64,000 nt of DNA from Mogibacterium sp. GTDB lineage: Bacteria > Bacillota > Clostridia > Peptostreptococcales > Anaerovoracaceae. A program made the position numbers and the translations under genes. Positions 8,313-15,379 of the stretch are shown in pieces; the stretch's first letter is position 1; each line of letters opens with the position of its first letter. The stretch is taken from NCBI GenBank assembly GCA_017515425.1, contig JAFWFU010000041.1, positions 58,227 through 122,226 on the forward strand, read 5' to 3'. A model generated the notes under the pieces. That model was not told the origin of the DNA. It did no database searches and saw nothing but the letters and a program-made list of their open reading frames with translations.

Positions 8313-9857
8313 ATGAAATTCAAACACAAAGTATTGGCACTTATGCTGACAGCAGCCATGCTGGTAGTATCCATGCCTCTTACTTCATTTGCGGGTGGTA
8401 AAGCAGATAGCAAGATAGCAGAAAAGCCAAAATACGGAACAAGCGGGATAAGCATAAAGACGACATATCCGGAGGGAAGTGTCGAGTTCAAGCCGCAAAG
8501 CGAAGAGACGGATATTCTGTTCGACATTGAGAATTTGTATTATGACGAAGAGGAAGGCGACTGGAGCACAGACGATTACTTTGAAGATGAGGACAAAATA
8601 GTCCTGACTATAGGCAAAGGAAGCGGCGCAAAGTCATACGAGTATTCATTTGATTGGGATTTGGGCTGGACTTCCGAAAACGCAGAGGCACCGGAGATAG
8701 GCAGCGTCTGGATGGCAACAAAGGATGATGTGGAGAGCATGTCAGCAGGCAACAGTTTTGCTTATAATGTTTATGTAGGCATTCATGGATCTGAAGGCTG
8801 GGAAGTATATATCAGCGGCAATTACAGCGGAGAAAAAAGATGGGTCATTACCAATAACTACGACACCTTTTTTCTGGTGAGCGGATCCGCAAAAATGGAA
8901 GTAAAAACGGATTATGAGGGAAGTTCAGCTGTCTCCTATCAATGGTATAGATATGATTATGACCTTGAAGATTGGGTGATTATCCCCGGAGAAACAAAGA
9001 AAATATGTGTAGCTTCGGAGACGGGAGAATATCTTTGTGAGGTTGAGATCGACGGACTGATCCTAAATGCCAACTATGAGGTGAGTTTTGATTATTATAC
9101 CGTTTTGGTAGGTAATCTGTATTACGAGTTGAATAGTGAAAGGGAGCAAGACCAGGCAGGTGTCTGGAGCTACAAAGAGGAGCCGCAGGGAAGCTTAACG
9201 ATAGCGGATAAAGTTACGCTAAAGAACGGCAAAACATACACGGTAACGCAAGTTCACGCTCTATACGACATGCAAAAGGTTACACAGATAACGATTCCGG
9301 CAACCGTGACTGAGATTGAAGACAAAACAATCGGATACTATGGCTATAACGAATTTGACGAGCCGGCATATAACAAAGTCCCGGGCTTTACGATTTTCGG
9401 AACGACAGGGACTGCGGCGCAAAGATACGCGGCAGAGAACGGGTTTGCATTCCGCGATTTGCAGGCAGAAGCGGCAGCGGCAGCGGCGGCGGCTGAGCTT
9501 GCGAGGCTGCAAAGCATTACGACAATCACCGTAAACACCAAGACAGTGAATGCGGCTGCTATCAAAAAAGCGATAGCCGACGCGGGCGGCTCTTCGCAGT
9601 ATATTACGAAGATAGTCCTCGGCAAGAAGGTTAAAAAGATTAGCAAGAAAGCCTTTGCAGGAGTCAGCAATGTCACTTCGCTTGAGATCAAGACTAAGAA
9701 GCTCAAAGCCAAATCAGTAACGGACTGCCTCAAAGGCTCAAAGATTAAATCCGTCAAGGTAAATGTCGGCGCAAAGAAGGCAAACAAAAAGGCGAAGAAG
9801 AGCTATAAGAAAATCTTTACGAAAAAGATTGCGGGAAAGAAGGTTAAAATCAAATAA
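8313..9857 (+). CDS. Secreted surface protein with LRR_5-like and Lys-rich C-terminal module
   Basis: The product has a clear signal peptide (hydrophobic core followed by TSFAGG near residue 28). A central acidic beta-rich region with many Tyr, Trp and Asp matches nothing I can name. An Ala-rich helix (AAAAAAAAEL) follows, then a C-terminal part. The stretch ITIPATVTEIEDKTIG and the later GTTGTAAQRYAAENGF are the standard pattern of BspA-type LRR_5 repeats. The last 75 residues, ending KKIFTKKIAGKKVKIK, are strongly basic and closely match the end of the BspA-like protein at 11804-13924. I chose ATG 8313 over GTG 8310 because the GGAAGGAG site then has better spacing. It is probably a wall-bound adhesin-like protein. 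Confidence 0.75.
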   Translation: MKFKHKVLALMLTAAMLVVSMPLTSFAGGKADSKIAEKPKYGTSGISIKTTYPEGSVEFKPQSEETDILFDIENLYYDEEEGDWSTDDYFEDEDKIVLTIGKGSGAKSYEYSFDWDLGWTSENAEAPEIGSVWMATKDDVESMSAGNSFAYNVYVGIHGSEGWEVYISGNYSGEKRWVITNNYDTFFLVSGSAKMEVKTDYEGSSAVSYQWYRYDYDLEDWVIIPGETKKICVASETGEYLCEVEIDGLILNANYEVSFDYYTVLVGNLYYELNSEREQDQAGVWSYKEEPQGSLTIADKVTLKNGKTYTVTQVHALYDMQKVTQITIPATVTEIEDKTIGYYGYNEFDEPAYNKVPGFTIFGTTGTAAQRYAAENGFAFRDLQAEAAAAAAAAELARLQSITTITVNTKTVNAAAIKKAIADAGGSSQYITKIVLGKKVKKISKKAFAGVSNVTSLEIKTKKLKAKSVTDCLKGSKIKSVKVNVGAKKANKKAKKSYKKIFTKKIAGKKVKIK

Positions 9858-9866
9858 GCCATATGC

Positions 9867-9872
9867 TATAAT
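9867..9872 (+). promoter_or_regulatory. Candidate -10 box for the secreted protein at 9927
   Basis: A perfect TATAAT lies 10 bases after the previous stop codon and about 55 bases before the next start. A TTAAAA at 9844-9849 stands 17 bases upstream and is a poor -35. Confidence 0.4.
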
Positions 9873-9926
9873 TAGGGTCGGGGCTAAGAAGCAGCTATTT
9901 CTCTTTTAATTCAAGGGAGGTTACAG

Positions 9927-11030
9927 ATGAAGAAAAGATTATTTACCAAAGCTCTCATCCTCGTGATGATTATGTCATTGGCGGTTCCTATGCCTGTTTT
10001 CGCCGCGAAGAAATCAAAAGGGGGGAAACTGCCTAAAAATATTACATATTACAGATATAATCATGGCAGATGGGAGAAATCAAGCAAGACGTCATATACC
10101 TATGACAAGAAGAATTATCCGGCTGAAATAAGTGATACGAGCTATGGAAGTTATTTTATGGGCATTCCTTTTTCAGCTTCGACAAGAGAGTTTAAAGCTA
10201 AATACAAATACAAAGGTAAGACGCCTAAGTCCATGACACTGAAAAACGCGTCAGGAAAGGTAGAAGAGAAGCGCAAGTATGACAAAAAGGGCAATCTAAC
10301 GAGCCGATCGTGGACAGAAAATAGCTCATCACGAATCGGTGTAGAAGTTGACGGTACTGAAGTAGGTGCTTATGAAAATATTACGCTCAGTTCAAGTTCA
10401 AATAAGATAAAATATAACAAGAAGGGACTTGCAACTTCAGTATCATGGTCAAACGCAGAATCTTTTACCCATGGGACGGACTATAAGGAGAATACGAGCG
10501 ATAATTCTTCGGGCAGTTATTCGATCTTGCTAACTCAGAAAAAAGGAGTACCGAGCTATGTGGAGGATACTAACGTTACGAGATCCTCTTCAGAGACATG
10601 GTGGAGTTATGCGAATAATGCTTTTAAGACGATTACAAGGTATAATTATGCTGACGGAACTTGGTCCTGGACAGGTAGCGATGGTACGAGTTCTTCGGGC
10701 AAATCTGACATCCTGTGGAGAGGTTATTCAAAATACAACAAAAATGGCTTCTTGATTGAGGCAGGAGAAATCAGAATTGACACCGCAACGGGAGCAAGGG
10801 TAGTTTTCCCGAGATATAGGGTTACTTATAAGATGAAAAAAGGGCTTGTAACTCAGGCGACTTTATATGAAGTTGATACAGATGCAAACAGCGGTATTTT
10901 TATAAGACAAAATCCGCAAGGACAGTTTAGGTTCAAATATGACAAGAAGCTGAAGGTGAGCAAGGAAAGATACTTCAATATGGTTAATTCTCAAATAGGA
11001 CATCACGGATACATCTTCAATTGGTATTAA
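9927..11030 (+). CDS. Secreted protein with YD/RHS-like repeats, function unknown
   Basis: A signal peptide (MKKRLFTKALILVMIMSLAV, then PVFA) precedes a 340-residue mature protein. The mature part is built from recurring tyrosine-charged units such as YTYDKKNYP, RKYDKKGNLTS, IKYNKKGLATS, SKYNKNGFLIE and FKYDKKLKVS. This Y-(D/N)-K-x-G-x pattern resembles the YD repeats of RHS/wall-associated proteins, which wind into a beta-barrel or shell. No toxin tip or anchoring motif is visible. A good ribosome site (GGGAGG, 9914-9919) precedes the ATG. A perfect hairpin with a T run lies about 70 bases downstream, so the gene is probably transcribed alone or with its upstream neighbour. Confidence 0.75.
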   Translation: MKKRLFTKALILVMIMSLAVPMPVFAAKKSKGGKLPKNITYYRYNHGRWEKSSKTSYTYDKKNYPAEISDTSYGSYFMGIPFSASTREFKAKYKYKGKTPKSMTLKNASGKVEEKRKYDKKGNLTSRSWTENSSSRIGVEVDGTEVGAYENITLSSSSNKIKYNKKGLATSVSWSNAESFTHGTDYKENTSDNSSGSYSILLTQKKGVPSYVEDTNVTRSSSETWWSYANNAFKTITRYNYADGTWSWTGSDGTSSSGKSDILWRGYSKYNKNGFLIEAGEIRIDTATGARVVFPRYRVTYKMKKGLVTQATLYEVDTDANSGIFIRQNPQGQFRFKYDKKLKVSKERYFNMVNSQIGHHGYIFNWY

Positions 11031-11099
11031 ACCACGCCTGACACCTGACGCATTCCGCCATTCTGACAAAGGAGGCAGCGTCACAAATTAAACCACAAG

Positions 11100-11132
11100 A
11101 ACGGGATGTCGCAGCAGCGACAACCCGTTTTT
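11100..11132 (+). terminator. Rho-independent terminator
   Basis: AACGGG and TGTCGC (11100-11112) pair exactly with GCGACA and CCCGTT (11117-11129), around an AGCA loop with one A:A mismatch, and run into TTTTT. It ends the transcript of the secreted protein at 9927. Confidence 0.88.
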
Positions 11133-11177
11133 GTAGTATGACGGGCATGCCGTCAATCCGCGAACGAGGCAGGACGC

Positions 11178-11438
11178 TATAAAAAAACTTTTCAGGATTT
11201 AGAATTTACAGACGATTTCATGTTCCGCAAAGTTATGTATAATAACGAGGAACTATGCAAAAATATTATAGAACTTCTGCTTGATGTAGATATAGATCAT
11301 ATAGTCTACAAAGACCAAGAACACAGCATTACGGCGACAACGGATTCAAAGAGCGTTAGACTAGATGTGGATAATCTTGCGAGCGTAGCGAGTGGAAGGA
11401 TCTTTATCGTCGATAGACGGAAAAGCTTCCCAGAATGA
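11178..11438 (+). pseudogene. Remnant of a PD-(D/E)XK (Rpn-type) transposase/recombination-promoting nuclease
   Basis: The reading YKKTFQDLEFTDDFMFRKVM, followed by NNEELCKNIIELLL and KSVRLDV, is the N-terminal signature of the Rpn/PDDEXK_2 family, whose members usually run to about 280-300 residues. Here the frame has no start before Phe-Met (the first ATG is 11220). Family similarity stops right after VRLDV, where the catalytic Asp/Glu region should begin, and a stop follows 27 codons later. The final codons are not transposase-like: they read through part of an intergenic repeat (GAGCGTAGCGAG..GGAAGGATCTTT). It is a dead fragment, both 5'- and 3'-truncated, beside the BspA-type gene. Confidence 0.75.
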
Positions 11439-11628
11439 CATTTTTTACCCCTCAAGCGCAGAATGTGATTATTGCGGCAATCGACACTTTTTTAACAAAA
11501 ATTCCGCGCGCTGAAACGCAGCAATTGCAAGGCATTGACTAGGTTTCCAGCAAAATCAAAATGGGGGGGGGGGGGGGTACTACCGGAAAAATCAATTTTA
11601 AATACAGCGCAGATTGCTAGACTAAGGA

Positions 11629-11651
11629 ACAGCATGAGCGCTGTGTTTTTT
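11629..11651 (+). terminator. Possible attenuator hairpin in the BspA gene 1 leader
   Basis: ACAGC (11629-11633) pairs with GCTGT (11640-11644) around ATGAGC, followed by G and TTTTTT. The stem is short. The copy at 62004-62027 has GTAGC instead, which still pairs through two G-U pairs, so the structure looks conserved. Confidence 0.4.
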
Positions 11652-11656
11652 GTTAT

Positions 11657-11730
11657 GTCATTCTGAGCTGAGCGTGACGGTGTATGCCATTCTGAAGAGT
11701 TTGCCGCAAGGCAGGCAACGAAGAATCTTA
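11657..11730 (+). repeat. Interspersed TCATTCTGAGC...GAAGAATCTT repeat (diverged copy)
   Basis: The copy begins GTCATTCTGAGC (11657) and ends CGAAGAATCTTA (11719-11730), with a second CATTCTGAAGAG inside. A cleaner copy is at 62032-62070, a reverse copy at 14855-14890 and a half copy at about 11387-11410. This type of short intergenic repeat occurs in many bacteria. Confidence 0.65.
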
Positions 11731-11803
11731 CTGCACAAGACGCAGCCCGTGATTGCACACTAATCAGTAGTTACAGAAGGTTGATGAAAGGAGAACGGAC
11801 ATT

Positions 11804-13924
11804 ATGAAAGAAAAAACCTTCACGAAAGGAAGCAGTAGAATAGCCTTCATAGTATCGCTATTCATAATGCTGGCGGCATTCGCCATGCTTATGCCTCTCA
11901 AGGCACATGCTGCGGATATTGCCGTCGGCACATTCGATAATATTGATTGGAGAATTACCGAAAGCGGTACGCTTGAACTCGGTAAGACAGGTGAAACACA
12001 GACGCTGACAGCAAAAACCATTTCAAGAGGAGCAAACGGAACGGATCCGTGGCCATGGCTCGAACACAAAGCTGTTGTCAATCGTGTAGACGTCAGGGGA
12101 GAGATTCAGCTTAAGAGCAATATTGCTTTTATGTTTGACGGAATGAGAGAAATAGCGCAGTTTAGCGATATTTCCAATATTAAAACAGATGAGGCTACTC
12201 AAATGGCATATATGTTCCGTGGCTGCAAGAAGCTTACAAGCCTGGATTTGAAGAGCTTTAAGACAGAGAAAGTTGCTTCCTTTGACTCTATGTTTGATGG
12301 CTGTGAGGCGCTTACATCTCTCGATATTTCAAGTTTTAACACGGAGAAATCCACAAATATGTGGGCGATGTTCAGAGGCTGCCAAAATCTGAAATCACTA
12401 GATATAACACATTTTAAAACGGATAAAGTCACAAGAATGTCGGGTATGTTTGCCGACTGCTACAGCCTCGAGGGAATAGACTTATCAAAACTGAATACAA
12501 GCTCTTGCTCCAGTCTTTACGGCATGTTCAGCGGCTGTAAAGCCTTAAAGACGATTGACCTCAGCACGATTGATACCAGCCCAGCGTCGTCACTTGCGGG
12601 AATGTTTAACGACTGCAAATCGCTCACAAATATAGAAATACCTGATGGATTTGTTCATTCGGGGATTACAGATGTTAAAGACATGTTCAAAGGCACATAT
12701 CTTGAGTCCATAGATGTAAGCAATTTCGACACATCCGGTGCTGCAAATATGAGCGGAATGTTTGCAAACAATCCTTATCTTACCGAGGTGAAGGGTCTCG
12801 ATAAACTGAACACAAGCAATGCAGAGAATATGAGTAATATGTTCAAAGACTGCACGAAGCTTGAACAGGACGCAATGCTTGAGCTCAATATGGACAAGGT
12901 TGACGACGCAAAGGGCATGTTTGCGAATGCGAATGCTCTTAGAGATACTCTGAAAAAACAGATGGGAGCAGAGTATATGGACTTCTTCCCTGCTGAACTC
13001 AAGGAAAAGGTAAAAGAAGCTGTAGATAAGATTGACGCGGTATTTGCTGAGGGCTCAGAAGCGACTGCTGATGACATCAAAGCTATGATAGCTTCCGCTA
13101 AAACAGCAATAGCTGCTGCGGATATAGCGATTCCGGCGGCGGCAGATGCGGCTAAGACAGCAGCAGAAGCAGCTCTGAAAAAGGCGCAGGACGAGGCAGC
13201 AAAAGACCCTAAGTCCGAAGAGGCTAAGAAGGCGGCAGACGCAGCGGAAGAGGCAGCAAAGACAGCGGAAGGACTTGCTGAGGCGTCAAAGAGCATTACA
13301 GATGAGGCAGTAAGAAAAGCCGAGCAGGCGGGAGATTCTGTAGCTACAGAGCTTGCCAAGATGAAACAGGCAGAGGCTGCTAAGAAGGTAGAAGAAGCCA
13401 AGAAGATAAGTGCAGCCGTCAAGGAAGTGGTTAAACAGGTCAATAATCCTTCTGTAACCACGCCGCCGACTGTAGAGGAGCCAAAGGTAGGAGAGCAGTT
13501 CGTTGTTGCCGACAATACATATGAGGTTCTCACAGTTCCTGCAAGCGGAAACTGCTCAGCAACACTTGTTAAGGCTAATAATGCTAAGACTGTAGTAGTA
13601 CCTGATACGGTAGCCTACAAGAACAGAACCTTTGAAGTAAACGAGATCAACACCAAGGCGTTCTATAAGAACACCAAGAAGGTTACGCTCGGTGCTAATG
13701 TTGACACAATCGACAAGCAGGCATTCAAGGGCAGCAAGGTTAAGACTGTTATCCTCAAGACTAAGGATCTGACGAAGAAGGGCGTAAAGGGCTCGCTCAA
13801 GGGTTCCAAGGTTACGACTATTAAGGTAAAAGTCGGCGCTAAGAAGGCAAATCAGAAGTTTGTCAAGAAGTATAAGAAGATCTTCACGAAGAAGATTGCC
13901 GGCAAGAAGGTGACAGTGAAGTAA
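11804..13924 (+). CDS. BspA-like surface protein with DUF285 repeats, Ala-rich helix and Lys-rich C-terminal module (paralog 1)
   Basis: The order is signal peptide (about 33 residues ending KAHAAD), a short beta domain (TFDNIDWRITESGTLELG), roughly ten 24-residue DUF285/BspA repeats of the form MF.GC..L.SLDLS.F.T, a charged Ala/Lys/Glu-rich region (about residues 400-550, probably a long helix or coiled coil), and an LRR_5-like C-terminus ending KKIFTKKIAGKKVTVK. BspA proteins act in adhesion and coaggregation. No LPXTG motif or SLH domain is seen; the basic C-terminus may bind the anionic wall polymer, which is inference. AAAGGAGA gives good ribosome spacing. The signal peptide and leader closely resemble those of the gene at 62145. 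Confidence 0.88.
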   Translation: MKEKTFTKGSSRIAFIVSLFIMLAAFAMLMPLKAHAADIAVGTFDNIDWRITESGTLELGKTGETQTLTAKTISRGANGTDPWPWLEHKAVVNRVDVRGEIQLKSNIAFMFDGMREIAQFSDISNIKTDEATQMAYMFRGCKKLTSLDLKSFKTEKVASFDSMFDGCEALTSLDISSFNTEKSTNMWAMFRGCQNLKSLDITHFKTDKVTRMSGMFADCYSLEGIDLSKLNTSSCSSLYGMFSGCKALKTIDLSTIDTSPASSLAGMFNDCKSLTNIEIPDGFVHSGITDVKDMFKGTYLESIDVSNFDTSGAANMSGMFANNPYLTEVKGLDKLNTSNAENMSNMFKDCTKLEQDAMLELNMDKVDDAKGMFANANALRDTLKKQMGAEYMDFFPAELKEKVKEAVDKIDAVFAEGSEATADDIKAMIASAKTAIAAADIAIPAAADAAKTAAEAALKKAQDEAAKDPKSEEAKKAADAAEEAAKTAEGLAEASKSITDEAVRKAEQAGDSVATELAKMKQAEAAKKVEEAKKISAAVKEVVKQVNNPSVTTPPTVEEPKVGEQFVVADNTYEVLTVPASGNCSATLVKANNAKTVVVPDTVAYKNRTFEVNEINTKAFYKNTKKVTLGANVDTIDKQAFKGSKVKTVILKTKDLTKKGVKGSLKGSKVTTIKVKVGAKKANQKFVKKYKKIFTKKIAGKKVTVK

Positions 13925-13941
13925 GGATGACAAAATGATAC

Positions 13942-13981
13942 TTCTGTCATTCTGACATATGAAATTCTCAGAACGACAGAA
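13942..13981 (+). terminator. Stem-loop after BspA-like gene 1
   Basis: TTCTGTCATTCTGA (13942-13955) and TCAGAACGACAGAA (13968-13981) pair at 13 of 14 positions around a 12-base loop. There is no T run. The arm resembles the TCATTCTGA repeat, so it may be two opposed repeat halves. Confidence 0.5.
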
Positions 13982-14047
13982 AACAACAAAATGCTAACAG
14001 TGGGTTCTGAAAAGAATCCGAGTTATAACCGTTCTGTAACTGAACAA

Positions 14048-14080
14048 GCAAAAGGAGAGGCGACAAACCTCTCCTTTTGC
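14048..14080 (+). terminator. Strong hairpin, bidirectional type
   Basis: GCAAAAGGAGAGG (14048-14060) and CCTCTCCTTTTGC (14068-14080) form a perfect 13-bp stem with a 7-base loop, with A and T tracts inside the arms. It separates the BspA-like gene from the glycerophosphotransferase at 14141 and argues against any start codon upstream of 14081 for that gene. Confidence 0.85.
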
Positions 14081-14123
14081 AGCTTGCGACGATTTATTGC
14101 GTTTTCTTTGGGCTCATGTGTGG

Positions 14124-14129
14124 TAGAAT
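14124..14129 (+). promoter_or_regulatory. Candidate -10 box giving a leaderless transcript for 14141
   Basis: TAGAAT at 14124-14129 lies directly after a strong terminator and ends 11 bases before the ATG, so transcription would begin within about 5 bases of the start codon. TTTTCT at 14102-14107 is a weak -35 at 16 bases. No Shine-Dalgarno site is present. Confidence 0.4.
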
Positions 14130-14140
14130 ATAGGTGCGAT

Positions 14141-15295
14141 ATGAGCAAGAAGAAAAGAAGAGTAACAATAATCAGCAGAGAGAGCGACGAGAAGAGCATA
14201 GATATTTCCATGCTTGAGGAAGAGCTGCGCATAAGAGGCATAGATGTCTCGGTGCTGTGCAAGCTCTTCACCAAAGAGAAATCGCTCAAGGCTCTCGGAT
14301 ATATAGCCCATGTAATAAGGCAGGAGCTTGAGATACTCAGATCCGACGTCGTAATCCTTGACACTTATTGCATAGCTGCCAGCATGTTCCCACATCGCAA
14401 AAGCACAAAAATAGTGCAGATGTGGCATGCTTTGGCTGCGATAAAGAAATTCGGCTGGCAGAATATAGGAGCTGCCGGCGGTACGTCCGAGCGAACAGCG
14501 AGGCTGATGAAAATGCACCACGGCTACGACTATGTGCTTTCGCCGAGCGAGATTACCGCAGAGCATTTCTGCGAGGCGTTTAGGGTCTCAGAGGATAAGA
14601 TAGTCAGGCTCGGGCTGCCGAGGATAGACTATATAAAGAGCGTGACACAGGGCAGCAGACAGGCAGAGACGGCGAAAATGTTGTATTCGAGATACCCAGA
14701 GCTGTACCGTCATTCCGAAAAAAAAACAATTCTCTATGCGCCGACTTTCCGCAGAGGTGAGGACGTGAAGCTGCAAAGCCTCATAGAAACGATAGATTTG
14801 GACAGATACAATTTAGTCGTTAAAATGCACCCGGTATATGGGGAGCGAGAAAAAAAGATCCTTCGACTCGCTGCGCTCCCTCAAAATGACAAAAATGGCA
14901 TTGTGCTTGCTCAGAAAGATAGAGAGCGCGGAGCCCAATGCGAAGCTGCAATCTTTTATGATATAGAATTCTCGTCATATGATTGGCTTTCGGTTGCCGA
15001 TATAATAATCAGCGACTATTCCGCCTTCGTGGTAGAGGCTGCGCTTGCGGAAAAGCCGCTCTATATCTACGCCTATGACTTAGATGAGTATGAGAAGAGT
15101 ACAGGGCTCAATATGAATTTTGGAAACGAAGAGATTGCGAAATATACATTCCAAGACGCAGAGGAGCTCGCCAAGTCGCTCGATATGGACTACGACTTCG
15201 CAGCGCTCAGGAGCTTCAAGTCGAAATACGTAGATATAGATACGGAGAATTGCACGGGAGCGCTGGCGGATTTTATAGAAGATCTGCTTATCTGA
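14141..15295 (+). CDS. CDP-glycerol glycerophosphotransferase family protein with in-frame repeat insertion
   Basis: The motifs IVQMWHALAAIKKFG (replacing the usual WHGTP), YAPTFRRG and ISDYSAFVVEAALAEKP follow the TagB/TagF order in a 384-residue protein. I start at ATG 14141 because upstream in-frame codons lie across a strong terminator. Compared with its relatives the protein carries about 30-35 extra residues between VVKMHPVYG and FYDIEFSSYDWL. The DNA there (14855-14890) is the reverse complement of the intergenic TCATTCTGAGC repeat, translated as ILRLAALPQND. The frame is kept and all core motifs remain, so the enzyme may still work. The changed WHA motif suggests a different acceptor or donor from its three siblings. 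Confidence 0.87.
   Translation: MSKKKRRVTIISRESDEKSIDISMLEEELRIRGIDVSVLCKLFTKEKSLKALGYIAHVIRQELEILRSDVVILDTYCIAASMFPHRKSTKIVQMWHALAAIKKFGWQNIGAAGGTSERTARLMKMHHGYDYVLSPSEITAEHFCEAFRVSEDKIVRLGLPRIDYIKSVTQGSRQAETAKMLYSRYPELYRHSEKKTILYAPTFRRGEDVKLQSLIETIDLDRYNLVVKMHPVYGEREKKILRLAALPQNDKNGIVLAQKDRERGAQCEAAIFYDIEFSSYDWLSVADIIISDYSAFVVEAALAEKPLYIYAYDLDEYEKSTGLNMNFGNEEIAKYTFQDAEELAKSLDMDYDFAALRSFKSKYVDIDTENCTGALADFIEDLLI
14855..14890 (-). repeat. Reverse copy of the TCATTCTGAGC repeat inside a coding region
   Basis: The reverse strand starts GTCATTTTGAGGGAGCGCAG and ends CGAGTCGAAGGATCTT, matching the copy at 62032-62070 at most positions. It sits inside the glycerophosphotransferase gene without breaking the frame. 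Confidence 0.8.
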
Positions 15296-15379
15296 AAAGA
15301 GGGGCACAATAGGGAAAAGATAGACGACGACTATACGACAGACAGACATGCAGGCAATCAACATGCAACTGACAAATAT

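Larger units (their letters stand above)
11521..11803 (+). promoter_or_regulatory. Leader of BspA-like gene 1, copied upstream of gene 2; contains a run of 15 G
   Basis: There is no gene between 11439 and 11803. From about 11521 the sequence matches the leader of the paralogous gene at 62145 almost to the start codon. Shared blocks are TTGCAAGGC, GTTTCC..CAAAATCAAAATG, a pure G run (11563-11577, 15 G), TACTACCG, CAGATTGCTAGA, a hairpin with T run, a TCATTCTGAGC repeat and TCAGTAGTTACAGAAGG before the ribosome site AAAGGAGA. A shorter relative lies at 18021-18056. A homopolymer this long is prone to slippage, so the length may vary between cells. No clear -35/-10 pair is visible, so the link to expression is inferred. 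Confidence 0.7.

Noticed and set aside
11563-11577. G run as a purely technical assembly artefact
   Set aside because: The same position in an independent leader copy also carries a G run (9 G), and a decayed one exists at 18042. The run is therefore real, although the exact length given may be uncertain.
12775-13533. Long open frame on the reverse strand (252 codons) rich in Ser and Ala
   Set aside because: It is the mirror of the Ala/Lys/Glu-rich region of the BspA-like protein; the repeat-like codon use keeps the other strand open. It has no ribosome site and no separate promoter.
13991-14140. N-terminal extension of the glycerophosphotransferase from ATG 13991
   Set aside because: The extension would cross a perfect 13-bp terminator hairpin and the likely promoter, and its residues are not family-like.
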